DNA of 64,000 nt, from NCBI GenBank assembly GCA_905188195.1, contig CAJJKY010000010.1, forward strand, positions 25,250 to 89,249. The letters run 5' to 3'. The notes under the pieces are model-generated. The model did no database searches. It was not told the DNA's origin and saw only the letters and a list, made by a program, of their open reading frames with translations. A program made the position numbers and the translations under genes. Each line of letters starts with the position of its first letter. The first letter of the stretch is position 1. The stretch comes from Streptococcus parasanguinis (GTDB lineage: Bacteria > Bacillota > Bacilli > Lactobacillales > Streptococcaceae). This document shows positions 8,160 through 17,199 of this stretch, one piece after another.

Positions 8160-8959
8160 TAGATCCGGACCTCCTGATCTGGTAAATCAATTGCTACGGG
8201 AGTCTCAATATCCAGTCGACGTTCAATGTGACGGCCTAGTATTTCAATGAGAATATTCACAATCCAGTAAACAATCGATACCGTGATAAAGCGTTCAAAG
8301 TACTTCAAATCGCTCCCCCCAATAATCCGTGCTTGAGCAAAAATTTCAACTACACTGGCACTAAAGGCTAGCGAGGTCCCCTTGGTCAAGCCAATGAGAG
8401 AATTGATTAAGGTTGGAGTTGCAACGACTGCTGCATTGGGAATAATAATCCGGCGATAAACTTGACGGTTGGTCATTCCAAGACTACGCGCTGCCTCAAT
8501 TTCACCAGGATCAACCGATAAAATGGCTGCCCGGATGGTCTCACTCGCATAAGCTGCCTCATTAAAGGCAAGAGCTACAATTGCAAATAACTCAGCTGGA
8601 ATGGCATTAATATTAAAAGCTGTTCCATAAGACTGATTGATCGCTTTTAAAATAAGAGGAATCCCATAATAGGTCAACATCAACTGAACCAACAAAGGAG
8701 TCCCCCGTAAAAAACTGACAAAAACAGCTTGAATCGGGTAAAGAATTCGTACACGATTAATTTTGACCAGAGCAAAAATCATGGCAAAAATAATCCCAAA
8801 AAATGCGCCTCCTAGGGCTAATAAAATCGTCACAGGCAATTTTCCTATGACAGCCGGAAATGCATCCAATACGGCTCTCAAACTAAACAGCTTGCTATCT
8901 GGAACGTGTTTTAAAAAGTCAGCATACCAGTTGGCAGCTAAAAGATTAGTTGTAAACAT
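8159..8959 (-). CDS. Polar amino-acid ABC transporter, permease
   Basis: 266-residue inner-membrane permease of the HisM/GlnP family when started at the ATG at 8959, preceded by AAGGAAG; the frame stays open further upstream without a good ribosome site. The hydrophobic helices and the EAA loop (EAARSLGMTNRQVYRRIIIPNA, about residues 166-187) are clear, as is the FLRGTPLLVQL segment. It is coupled to the ATPase gene downstream. The substrate is unassigned; the general L-cystine or polar amino-acid class fits. Confidence 0.88.
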   Translation of the reverse strand: MFTTNLLAANWYADFLKHVPDSKLFSLRAVLDAFPAVIGKLPVTILLALGGAFFGIIFAMIFALVKINRVRILYPIQAVFVSFLRGTPLLVQLMLTYYGIPLILKAINQSYGTAFNINAIPAELFAIVALAFNEAAYASETIRAAILSVDPGEIEAARSLGMTNRQVYRRIIIPNAAVVATPTLINSLIGLTKGTSLAFSASVVEIFAQARIIGGSDLKYFERFITVSIVYWIVNILIEILGRHIERRLDIETPVAIDLPDQEVRI

Positions 8960-9036
8960 TTTTGTTACTTCCTTTCTCGAACATAAACATTCTATCACAT
9001 TCACCATCGGAATTCCAAAAATTGCTACAGAAATAG

Positions 9037-9074
9037 AAAAATGATAGACTACTCAAATTTAGTCTATCATAATT
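9037..9074 (-). terminator. Terminator of the DEAD-box helicase gene
   Basis: Perfect 10-bp inverted repeat ATGATAGACT/AGTCTATCAT with a 10-base loop, followed on the minus strand by a T-rich run. It lies between the helicase gene and the permease gene. Confidence 0.65.
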
Positions 9075-9155
9075 TTAGACAAGTTCCTAATAGTTTTTCT
9101 TTATGGAGTTCATAAAGAAAATCTATGTTTTCTTCTGAACATTTGAAAGAGGAGG

Positions 9156-10499
9156 TTAGAAAGTTTGGCGCTTAGCCTTCCGTTCAGCTCGTCCACGCGC
9201 ACGGTTTTCAGCTCGCTTAGCTTTTCTCCGCTTTTCATCAACTGCCCATTTGATTTTTTTCTTGTAGCCTGGTTTGATTTTTTTCTTTTTCTTCTTCACC
9301 AGACCAATCATTTCGATGTCGAGTTTCTCTTGCTTTTTCTCACGATTCGCCCGTCTGTCCCGATCATAAGTATCTTCAATAACCCCATTTTTCAAGACTT
9401 TAGGTACGAAACGAATTCCCATTTTTTCTAGTTCACGGATATCTGAATCATCACTCGGTTGATAAAGAGTAATAGCGACACCTGGTAGACCATTGCGCCC
9501 TGTCCGGCCAACACGGTGAACAAAGAAGGAAAGATCTTGTGGAATAGCATCGTTGATGACATGACTCACCCCTTCGATATCAATTCCACGAGCCGCTAAA
9601 TCTGTGGCCACAATATACTCAAAATCAAGATTTTTAACCTGATTCATGATCCGTTTCCGTTCACGTGGTGGGATATCTCCGTGAATCTTCGCCACTTTCA
9701 ATCCCTGAGCCACTAAATAGGCATGGAGATCATCTGCTCTCGTTTTTGTATTGACGAAAATCATGGCCAAATAAGGTTGCAAGGTCTTGGTCAATTGGTA
9801 AATTTGCTCATTTTTATCTCGACCCTTGGTCGAAACCAGCCAGTTATCGATGGTATCTGAAATCACCGTCTTGGTCTTAATTTGCTCCATGACTGGATTT
9901 GAGAGATATTTTTTCAAGAAAGGCTGCAATTTTTGCGGAATGGTGGCTGAAAAAACTAAAAATTGCAGTTGTTGCGGAAGTCTTGAAGCAATCTTATCCA
10001 CGGTTGACAAGAATCCCATGTCCAGTGTCATATCTGCCTCATCTACCACAAAAGTATGGGCCTTATGAATAGCCAGATCACCAGATGCAACCAGATCATA
10101 GATCCGGCCTGGAGTTCCAATCACGATATGTGGTTGTTTGACCTGCAATTTTTCAATCTGACGGTTTTTATCCGTTCCTCCAACATAATTTACAATCCGA
10201 ATCTCTTTGTCAGAATGACTAGCGATTTGACGAGCAGCATGGTAAATTTGCGTTGCCAACTCCCGACTAGGAGCCGTAATCACCGCTTCAACTTGCTCAC
10301 TGTCTTCATTTAAGGTTTGAAAAATCGGCAAGAGGAACGTATGGGTTTTCCCAGAACCTGTCTTTGACTCTCCTACCAAATCATTTCCAGCTAGGACAAT
10401 CGGAATTAGTTTTTCCTGTACTTCGGTTGCTTCTCTAAAATTGATTTCTTTCAGTGCCTCTTGAATATAGGGCTTAAAATTAAACTCTGTAAATTTCAT
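9156..10499 (-). CDS. cshB: DEAD-box ATP-dependent RNA helicase (CshB-like)
   Basis: 447-residue RNA helicase, started at the ATG at 10499 after AAAGGAA. The Q-motif region (FNFKPYIQEALKEINF), motif I SKTGSGKT, DEAD in VVDEADMTLDMGF, SAT (FSATIPQ) and the C-domain HRVGRTGRNG are all present. A very basic Lys/Arg-rich tail of ~50 residues after the helicase core suits RNA or ribosome binding. In Firmicutes such proteins help RNA decay and ribosome assembly in the cold. Assignment to CshB rather than another paralogue rests on length and the basic tail. Confidence 0.88.
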   Translation of the reverse strand: MKFTEFNFKPYIQEALKEINFREATEVQEKLIPIVLAGNDLVGESKTGSGKTHTFLLPIFQTLNEDSEQVEAVITAPSRELATQIYHAARQIASHSDKEIRIVNYVGGTDKNRQIEKLQVKQPHIVIGTPGRIYDLVASGDLAIHKAHTFVVDEADMTLDMGFLSTVDKIASRLPQQLQFLVFSATIPQKLQPFLKKYLSNPVMEQIKTKTVISDTIDNWLVSTKGRDKNEQIYQLTKTLQPYLAMIFVNTKTRADDLHAYLVAQGLKVAKIHGDIPPRERKRIMNQVKNLDFEYIVATDLAARGIDIEGVSHVINDAIPQDLSFFVHRVGRTGRNGLPGVAITLYQPSDDSDIRELEKMGIRFVPKVLKNGVIEDTYDRDRRANREKKQEKLDIEMIGLVKKKKKKIKPGYKKKIKWAVDEKRRKAKRAENRARGRAERKAKRQTF

Positions 10500-10603
10500 T
10501 TTCTCAGTTCCTTTCATGATCTCTATTATTATATCAGAAAAGCTGTCTTCTTGCCTCTCTTATGAGTCATTTTTCCTAACCAGCGAAGTCTCTCTGAGTC
10601 AGT

Positions 10604-10635
10604 AAAAAAACGATGGGAAAGCCCACCGTCGTTTT
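10604..10635 (-). terminator. Terminator of the rsmH-ftsL-pbp2X-mraY operon
   Basis: AAAACGACGGTGGG/CCCATCGTTTTTTT hairpin on the minus strand, overlapping the mraY stop codon and ending in a T run. Confidence 0.75.
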
Positions 10636-11626
10636 ATAGGTAGAGAAAAACTAGAGTCACGACACTTGTCACCAAGGCAATGCTCCACATAAAGGCATCC
10701 ACTTTCCATTCTGACCAGTTTTGCCCATTGCCAAAAAGGCCACCCAGTTCTAAATGATGGTGGAAAGGAGTCATTCGGAAAATCCGACGTCCTTCCCCGT
10801 AACGTTTCTTGGTCCATTTGAAATAGGTCACTTGTAGCATCACAGAACCTGTTTCAATGACATAGACCAGACCAATCAGGAGCAGCGTCCACTCGACATG
10901 CAGAGCCATTGACAAGGCTGCAAGCATCCCTCCAAGAGCTAGACTACCGACATCTCCCATAAAGATTTTAGCTGGCTTGTGGTTGAAGACAAAAAATCCA
11001 AGCAAGGCCCCAATCATACTCAAAGTCACAAAGAGAATGTCCCATTTCCCTTGCATATAGGCAATAAAGGAATAGGCACTCAGGCTAATGGCAACGGAGA
11101 TGCTGGCTAATCCATCAATCCCATCTGTCAAATTGACCGCGTTTGAAAAACCAACCAACCAAAATAAAGCAAAGAGAATGTAGAAATGGCCCAAGTAAAG
11201 ATCGTAACCAAAGACATTTAAAAGGCTTCCTGCACCGTGGCGTTCAGAAAAAATATAGAAGATGATTCCACCAACGAGTTGAAGGGCCAATTTTTGTTTT
11301 GGATTGAGACCTTCATTAATCTTACGAAAAACTTTTAAAAAGTCATCTAAAAATCCAACAATTCCATATAGAATCAAGATAAATAGAATCAGTTGAACAG
11401 GGCGCGTGAAATTTCCAGTCAATACGGTAACGACAAAACTAACTAGAACGGCTGTAATGAGAAATACAACTCCACCCATTGTCGGAGTGCCAGCTTTCGC
11501 TTTGTGTTGTTTCACATCTTCGTGCATTTGTTGCCCAGAAATATGAGCACGATGGTAAAATCGAATAAAGGCTGGAATAGCAGCCACTGTTAATAGAAAC
11601 GATACAAGGATCGTAGCAATATACAT
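10634..11626 (-). CDS. mraY: Phospho-N-acetylmuramoyl-pentapeptide transferase
   Basis: 330-residue, ten-helix membrane enzyme that makes lipid I from UDP-MurNAc-pentapeptide and undecaprenyl phosphate. Conserved motifs DDFLK, NAVNLTDGIDGLA and the HHHLE loop near the C-terminus are visible. It starts one base after the pbp2X stop region, as last gene of the rsmH-ftsL-pbp2X-mraY operon, an arrangement typical of streptococci where the large dcw cluster has been split. Confidence 0.96.
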   Translation of the reverse strand: MYIATILVSFLLTVAAIPAFIRFYHRAHISGQQMHEDVKQHKAKAGTPTMGGVVFLITAVLVSFVVTVLTGNFTRPVQLILFILILYGIVGFLDDFLKVFRKINEGLNPKQKLALQLVGGIIFYIFSERHGAGSLLNVFGYDLYLGHFYILFALFWLVGFSNAVNLTDGIDGLASISVAISLSAYSFIAYMQGKWDILFVTLSMIGALLGFFVFNHKPAKIFMGDVGSLALGGMLAALSMALHVEWTLLLIGLVYVIETGSVMLQVTYFKWTKKRYGEGRRIFRMTPFHHHLELGGLFGNGQNWSEWKVDAFMWSIALVTSVVTLVFLYL

Positions 11627-11627
11627 C

Positions 11628-13910
11628 TTAGTCTCCTAATGTTAACGTAATCTTTTTAGTTTTATTGAGTGAGGTGTTCATTTTGACACTTTGTTTGGTT
11701 ACTTTCTTTCCACTACCTTTATAGGTAATCTCAATTCCAGTCCATTCTCCAAAGATGTCCGCATTTTTCTTTGTCCAACCATACATATCTGGAACCGCAT
11801 CAAAGTCTTCTGTCAATAACAATACTTGCTGATTGGCTTTGACTTTAGAGCCTACATCCACAGACATCTTGCGGATATTTTTCCCAGTTCCTAGGACAAT
11901 TGGTTGCACCAAATTGCGACGCAATTCCTCTGAATAAGCACCTGGGCTCAGATTTTGTTTCAGATTCAACTCCTTAGAGAGAGTTTCTACTGAAGGAATT
12001 TTGTAGGTCGTTTCTTTGGTCACATCATCCAACGTTGGTGCCTCTGATGTCAAATGCAATTCGTCTTTTAAAGCAACTGCATCTTCCAAAATAGGATTGA
12101 CCAGTTCTTCCCAGCTGGTGGCTGAGAATTTCACTTCTGGTTGTTGGACCGTCACATACATGATGAATTCAGGATCTTCTGCAGGTGTCATGGCTACAAC
12201 CGAGTTGATATAATCATTTTCTCCTTGCAAGTATCCTTGATCTGTCGCCATTTGGGCAGTCCCTGATTTCACCGCAACGTTTTGACCGGGTACCTGAATG
12301 ATGGGTCCATCACTGTACAAGGTTCCATACTCTGGATCTGTTCCGACGGTGATCATATAGTTCCGTGTCTGTTGCGCAGCTGATCCTGAAACTGGTTTTC
12401 CAACAACTTCTTTTTTTGATTTGCGGGCTGTGTCTGATTTTTTATCGTAAATGGCACTAATAAACTTCGGCTCTAACATTTGCCCATCATTAGCGATGGC
12501 ACTAAAGGCCCGTAACATTTGAGTTTGACTGACGGAAATCCCTTGACCAAAGGCAGATTGTGCCTGACTGACATAGTTATCCCCTGGAAGACCTCCATAA
12601 GCTTCATTTCCCATTCCAAAACGGGTCGGAAGACCGAATTTAAAGCGGGTTAGGTAGTCCATCCAGACAGCATTTCCCATCTTTTGCTCCAAACGGGTCA
12701 TCCCCACGTTACTTGAGTAAGCAAAGCCCTGTGCGATATTCATATAGCGACCTTCAGCCAGTCCCATATTGACATCCCAGTCACGGATCGTTGCATCTTT
12801 TACTTGTAGTTCGTTACTGTAGTATACCTCATTATAGGCTGGGAAGGTTCCATGATCAATCGCCGAAGCTAATAACATGACCTTCATCGTTGACCCCGGT
12901 TCATATTGATCTTGATAAAGGATGGTATTCCAGGTTTTCAAGTTTTTCAGATCCAACCCTTGTTTGGTATCCGCATTATAGGTTGGACGTTGCGTTGTCG
13001 CCAGGATTTCTCCAGTTTTTGCACTCACAAGAGTCGCACTAACATACTTTCCTTTTACTTTTTCTTGGAAAACATCCATTCGCGTCTCAAGGTAGGTTTG
13101 TAATTCTGCTGAAATGGTCGTATAGACATCTTTTCCATCTTCTGTTTTGACAGAAACCTTATCTGAACCAGGAACGATATTCCCGTTTCGGTCTTTGTCA
13201 TAGGTGATAACCCCATTTTGACCAGCGAGAATACGATCGAGGGATTTCTCCATCCCTGATTGCCCCTTCAGGGTTTTATTCCCCTCTTTATCTTCTTGAA
13301 GAGAGGCCTGACCTATAAATTGAGAGGCAAAAACCCCATTTTTATAGCTCCGATTTGGACTAGTTGTAAAGGCAACCCCTTCAATCTTCGCCGCTTCCAT
13401 GGCCTCACGGATGGCCGTCATATTGCTATAAGTTATGCCGTTTCCGTTCGAGCCAAAAGAAACTTGTTTCAATTTCTTTTGCGACAACTGTTGAATGACG
13501 TAATCCTCATCCATCCCTAAGTACTGCTTAAAGATTTCTGCTACTTTTTTAAATTGGCTCTCTTCTACATAGAGGATTTTCCCGGTTGCTGATTTGTACT
13601 TTTTATCAATAATGGCATAAACATTATAGGTCGTCGCATCTTCAGCAATTACTGCTCCATTTCGATCATAGATCGTTCCACGTTTTGCAGGAACAATGAC
13701 CGTCTGCTCATGGACTTTCTTGGCTTGATCCGATAAGGTCACACCAAATTTTTTGTCAGTCCCAATGATCATTGCAAAATTAATCAGAAAGAGAAAAAAG
13801 AGGAAAATCGCCAGTACACTGAGATTTTTCCCAACTTGTTTTCGATTCTGATCCGGCAAGCGACGTTTCTTTATCGAATACCCGATCAAAAATTTTTTGA
13901 ATTTATTCAT
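11628..13910 (-). CDS. pbp2X: Penicillin-binding protein 2X (division transpeptidase, FtsI-type)
   Basis: Class B PBP that cross-links septal peptidoglycan with FtsW. It is 760 residues from the ATG at 13910, which overlaps the end of ftsL by eight bases; a GTG four codons earlier is the alternative. The ribosome site is weak, so coupling to ftsL is likely. A single N-terminal membrane helix, a dimerisation domain, the transpeptidase motifs STMK, SSN and KSGT, and two C-terminal PASTA repeats can be seen. The motif boxes look like the susceptible form. Confidence 0.95.
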   Translation of the reverse strand: MNKFKKFLIGYSIKKRRLPDQNRKQVGKNLSVLAIFLFFLFLINFAMIIGTDKKFGVTLSDQAKKVHEQTVIVPAKRGTIYDRNGAVIAEDATTYNVYAIIDKKYKSATGKILYVEESQFKKVAEIFKQYLGMDEDYVIQQLSQKKLKQVSFGSNGNGITYSNMTAIREAMEAAKIEGVAFTTSPNRSYKNGVFASQFIGQASLQEDKEGNKTLKGQSGMEKSLDRILAGQNGVITYDKDRNGNIVPGSDKVSVKTEDGKDVYTTISAELQTYLETRMDVFQEKVKGKYVSATLVSAKTGEILATTQRPTYNADTKQGLDLKNLKTWNTILYQDQYEPGSTMKVMLLASAIDHGTFPAYNEVYYSNELQVKDATIRDWDVNMGLAEGRYMNIAQGFAYSSNVGMTRLEQKMGNAVWMDYLTRFKFGLPTRFGMGNEAYGGLPGDNYVSQAQSAFGQGISVSQTQMLRAFSAIANDGQMLEPKFISAIYDKKSDTARKSKKEVVGKPVSGSAAQQTRNYMITVGTDPEYGTLYSDGPIIQVPGQNVAVKSGTAQMATDQGYLQGENDYINSVVAMTPAEDPEFIMYVTVQQPEVKFSATSWEELVNPILEDAVALKDELHLTSEAPTLDDVTKETTYKIPSVETLSKELNLKQNLSPGAYSEELRRNLVQPIVLGTGKNIRKMSVDVGSKVKANQQVLLLTEDFDAVPDMYGWTKKNADIFGEWTGIEITYKGSGKKVTKQSVKMNTSLNKTKKITLTLGD

Positions 13911-14238
13911 CACTACTTGCACTCACTGTTTTTCGATTTTCTTTTTGTAGCTTCATTCCTTGGGAGCTAGCCAACTGTGATAAGCGGTCATAACGTGTTA
14001 ATTCATTGACCTCTTGACGAACATCTGCCAATTCCGTCTTCTTGGCTTCTAGTTCCGTATTCAAATCAGTCAGTTCACTTTGAACTTGTAAAATCCGTGT
14101 CTGCATAAAGACGATACTAATGGCTAAAATAACAGCTGTTAGGACAATCGACCCATAAAAAGCCTTTTCTACTCTTGAGAAACGGCGAAAGCGGTCTTGC
14201 AGTACCTGTGTTCTTGTTCTCTCATCTCTTGCTGCCAT
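13903..14238 (-). CDS. ftsL: Cell division protein FtsL
   Basis: 111-residue bitopic membrane protein: a basic N-terminal cytoplasmic stretch, one membrane helix (about residues 29-47), then a coiled-coil rich in Glu/Leu/Thr. It works with DivIC/FtsB and DivIB to activate septal synthesis. Assignment comes mostly from position between rsmH and pbp2X plus this topology, since FtsL sequences diverge quickly. Eleven bases separate it from rsmH and it overlaps pbp2X. Confidence 0.9.
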   Translation of the reverse strand: MAARDERTRTQVLQDRFRRFSRVEKAFYGSIVLTAVILAISIVFMQTRILQVQSELTDLNTELEAKKTELADVRQEVNELTRYDRLSQLASSQGMKLQKENRKTVSASSDE

Positions 14239-14249
14239 ATCAATTCCTC

Positions 14250-15200
14250 TTACTTGTGTATTTTTCGAGCAACCCGTAGTTTTGCTGAATGGGATCGATT
14301 ATTTCCCTCAAGCTCTTCTTCACTTGGCAAAATAGGTTTCCGGTTGACCAACTCCATCTTTGGTTTCAAATCATCTGGAATAAAGGGAAGTCCCTTTGGA
14401 ACCTCAACCGTCGAAGCTTCTTTAAACAATTGTTTGGTCAATCGATCCTCTAACGAATGAAAGGTAATCACAGAAATACGACCATCGAGGGCCAACAAAT
14501 CCATGGCTTGCTGAATTGATTCATCTGCAGCTCCCAGTTCATCATTGACTTCGATACGAATGGCTTGGAAAATCTGTTTAGCAGGATGGCCCTTTTTCTT
14601 GAGCTCCTTAGCTGGTTTAGCAGATTTAATAAGCTCTGCTAATTCAGTCGTTGTTTCAATCGGTTTAATTGCTCGTGCTTGCTCAATTTTCCGAGCAATT
14701 TGCTTGGAAAATTTGTCCTCTCCATATTTGAAAAAAATACGGACTAGATCATGGTAATCGTAGCTATTTACAACCTCATAGGCAGTCAAAGAAGCTTCTT
14801 GATTCATCCGCATGTCCAGTGGCGCATCTTTCTTGTATGAAAATCCGCGTTCCCGTTCATCTAACTGAGGACTAGACACACCTAGGTCATAACAGATTCC
14901 ATCAATTTCAGTCACACCCAATTCGTTTAGACGTTCCTTCAAATGACGAAAGTTATCCTTAATGAAGGTCACCATGCCTTTCTCAATAAAAGGTGCTAAA
15001 CGAATCTTAGCATTCTCAATTGCATGCTGATCTTGGTCAAAGGCATAAAGATGGCCCGATTCATTTAATTTTGTTAACAAATATTCGCTGTGGCCTGCCC
15101 CACCCAATGTGGCGTCTACATAGATACCATCTGGCTTAACATCCAGCATATCGATCGTTTCATGAAGCAAAACCGTTACATGATGAAATTCTTTACTCAT
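14250..15200 (-). CDS. rsmH: 16S rRNA (cytosine(1402)-N(4))-methyltransferase
   Basis: 316-residue SAM-dependent methyltransferase, also called MraW, acting on C1402 in the ribosomal P site. The SAM-binding region DATLGGAGHSEYLL, the DLGVSSPQLDERERGFSY motif and the C-terminal SLEDR segment are typical. It heads the operon. A TGG-TAAAAT extended -10 lies only ~9 bases before the ATG, so the 5' leader may be very short, and no strong Shine-Dalgarno sequence is visible. Confidence 0.95.
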   Translation of the reverse strand: MSKEFHHVTVLLHETIDMLDVKPDGIYVDATLGGAGHSEYLLTKLNESGHLYAFDQDQHAIENAKIRLAPFIEKGMVTFIKDNFRHLKERLNELGVTEIDGICYDLGVSSPQLDERERGFSYKKDAPLDMRMNQEASLTAYEVVNSYDYHDLVRIFFKYGEDKFSKQIARKIEQARAIKPIETTTELAELIKSAKPAKELKKKGHPAKQIFQAIRIEVNDELGAADESIQQAMDLLALDGRISVITFHSLEDRLTKQLFKEASTVEVPKGLPFIPDDLKPKMELVNRKPILPSEEELEGNNRSHSAKLRVARKIHK

Positions 15201-15316
15201 ATCTTTACTATTTTACCACAAATGGGACCAAGATGCACTCCTGAAAGAAAATTCACTAACTAATCCTATCGGGCCTTTTCGGATCCTACAAAATACCTAG
15301 ACAGGCTTGATTTCAC

Positions 15317-15344
15317 TTGTTTCCTCTAGGATTTATGATACAAT
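15317..15344 (+). promoter_or_regulatory. Promoter of the small membrane-protein gene
   Basis: TTGTTT (15317-15322), 16-bp spacer, TACAAT (15339-15344). The ATG begins only six bases after the -10, which predicts a leaderless or nearly leaderless transcript. Confidence 0.5.
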
Positions 15345-15350
15345 ATTCTT

Positions 15351-15530
15351 ATGAAAATAAGAAAACAGATTCTCATCCCACTTTTATTGGTCGATGCTAT
15401 CGCTCTCTACTTTTTTCTAACCACTATTGAGGCTTGGATTTTTTGGCTTGCTGCCCTGATCCTAGTCGGCTCAGTTTGGTGGCTCAAAAAAGCCATTCAA
15501 GGACAAAAAACAGAGATGGAAGAAAAATAA
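15351..15530 (+). CDS. Small hydrophobic membrane protein, unknown function
   Basis: 59-residue protein beginning MKIRKQILIPLLLVDAIA, with two predicted membrane helices (about residues 7-23 and 29-45) and a charged C-terminal tail ending KTEMEEK. I do not recognise a family. Support for its being real: a TACAAT-type promoter directly ahead, a strong terminator that begins within the last codons, and a divergent position opposite rsmH. There is no Shine-Dalgarno sequence, consistent with leaderless translation. Confidence 0.65.
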   Translation: MKIRKQILIPLLLVDAIALYFFLTTIEAWIFWLAALILVGSVWWLKKAIQGQKTEMEEK

Positions 15531-15550
15531 TTTCTTCCACCTCTGTTTTT
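15505..15550 (+). terminator. Terminator of the small membrane-protein gene
   Basis: Long stem of ACAGAG-a-TGGAAGAAA with TTTCTTCCA-c-CTCTGT, followed by TTTTT. The 5' arm lies inside the coding end and the stop codon is in the loop. Confidence 0.8.
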
Positions 15551-15608
15551 CTTTTATTCCCTCCAAGTAATTCCTTAAAAGAAAGCAAACTAGCTCTGAA
15601 ATAATAAA

Positions 15609-15779
15609 GAGGCTGGGACAAAAGTCCTAGCCTCTCAATTATTTTTGGATTGTCGAGCAAGACGCAGTGGTTGAGTGGGCTCTACTACGCTGATTTCATC
15701 AGCTTTTACAGCCCTACTCAACTGTGCGGAGGTGGGACGACGAAATCGAATTCTAACGAATTACCGATTTCTGTCCCAC
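15609..15779. repeat. Three-hairpin intergenic repeat unit, including palindrome copy B
   Basis: Three consecutive stem-loops lie between the small membrane-protein gene and the amino-acid permease: GAGGCTGGGAC/GTCCTAGCCTC (15609-15634), a long GTTGAGT/ACTCAAC stem enclosing GCTGAT-ttc-ATCAGC (about 15669-15725), and GTGGGAC/GTCCCAC (15732-15779). The third is the counterpart of 3628-3670. I recall closely similar intergenic units in other streptococcal genomes. No coding capacity is evident. It may also end transcription of the permease gene. Confidence 0.75.
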
Positions 15780-15790
15780 TCTCTTGCGGT

Positions 15791-17173
15791 CTATTTACTA
15801 TGTTTCCAATTGCTGTAAATCCCAAAAAGAATGATCCAGATGGTGGCTCCAATCGCTCCAATATATGTTGATTCTTGCAAGAAGAGACAAACGAATACAA
15901 AGAGGAAGAAAACAATGGTCAATGGATTCAACACTTTATAGGCTGGCATGACAAAACCATCTGGCATAAATTCTTTCGATTTACGGTACTTAAGATGGGC
16001 AAGCATGGTCAAAATGTAAATAGCAATGTAGACACCAGAAGAAGATGCCGTAATCAAGGCAAAGGCATCTGAGACACCTGGTAAGACATTGATAAAGGCA
16101 GAAACAGCAACCACAATCGCAGAAAAAATAATCGCGCGACTTGGAATCCCCATACGAGATAAGCTATTCAGTTTCAAACGATTCATCACTTTACTGTTTG
16201 GTGTTTCTTTTGCAATCTGGTACAAGTGACGCCCTGTTGAATAGAGGGTGGAATTCAAGGAAGATGCCGCAGCTGTCAGTACAACAAAATTAATCAATCC
16301 TGCTGCCCACTTGATGCCTACCATCTGAAAGACCGTTACAAACGGTGACTTATTGACAGGAAGCTGTTGCCAAGGGAAAATAGCCATAATCGCTAACAAA
16401 GCCCCTACATAAAAAATTACAATTCGGATTGGAATTTCTTTAATAGCTTTTGGCAATACCTGGCGGGGATTAGCGGTTTCAGAAGTAGTAATTCCAACAA
16501 ACTCGATCGCTTGATAAGCAAAGAAGACCATTTGGAAGGCCATGACGAACTTGACCCAACCATTTGGAAACATTTGAAAACCATTGGTAATATTGGTTAA
16601 GCTAGCGTGCCCAGCTGGTGTTTCAAAATTCGTCATCACCATAAAGATCCCTGTTGCGATCAAGGCTAAAATCGTGACAATCTTGATCATTCCAAACCAG
16701 AATTCAACCTCTCCAAAGACCTTCACAGCAATCAAATTCACACAACTTAAAAGCGCTAAAAAGATGATTTGAATCTGCCAGGCTGGCCAATTAGGGAACC
16801 AGAGCTGGACATAGTTGGAAACAGCGGTGATCTCTGCCATTCCCAAAAATACCAAGGAGACCCAATAGGACCATCCTGAAAAATAACCCCAACCTTTTCC
16901 TATATACTTGGTGATAAAATTGATAAAGGTGTGTTGATCAGGGTCCATATAGAGCATTTCTCCGATTGCCCGCATCATCAAGTACATGAAGGCGCCAGTC
17001 AGCATATAGACTAAAATAATAGAGGGCCCTGTCAAAGAAAGGGAACGACCGGCTCCAAGAAAGAGTCCTGTCCCGATGGTTCCTGCAATAGCGATCAGCT
17101 GAACATGCCGATTTTGCAGACCACGAACCATCCCATTTTCGGTTTCTTCACCAGGATGATGTTTTTTTGACAT
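15791..17173 (-). CDS. Amino-acid permease (APC superfamily, AAT family, CycA-like)
   Basis: 460-residue, twelve-helix proton-coupled amino-acid importer. The N-terminal GTIGTGLFLGAG motif in helix 1 and the GEMLYMDPDQHTFINF segment are typical of the AAT family, which includes the D-Ala/D-Ser/Gly carrier CycA, GABA permeases and LysP. The substrate cannot be fixed from sequence; Gly/Ala/Ser is the best guess. It has its own TTGACC-17-TATAGT promoter and a CodY-like box between that promoter and the start codon, suggesting repression when amino acids are plentiful. Confidence 0.88.
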   Translation of the reverse strand: MSKKHHPGEETENGMVRGLQNRHVQLIAIAGTIGTGLFLGAGRSLSLTGPSIILVYMLTGAFMYLMMRAIGEMLYMDPDQHTFINFITKYIGKGWGYFSGWSYWVSLVFLGMAEITAVSNYVQLWFPNWPAWQIQIIFLALLSCVNLIAVKVFGEVEFWFGMIKIVTILALIATGIFMVMTNFETPAGHASLTNITNGFQMFPNGWVKFVMAFQMVFFAYQAIEFVGITTSETANPRQVLPKAIKEIPIRIVIFYVGALLAIMAIFPWQQLPVNKSPFVTVFQMVGIKWAAGLINFVVLTAAASSLNSTLYSTGRHLYQIAKETPNSKVMNRLKLNSLSRMGIPSRAIIFSAIVVAVSAFINVLPGVSDAFALITASSSGVYIAIYILTMLAHLKYRKSKEFMPDGFVMPAYKVLNPLTIVFFLFVFVCLFLQESTYIGAIGATIWIILFGIYSNWKHSK

Positions 17174-17199
17174 ATAATTACTCCAATTCTTTTTCTGTA

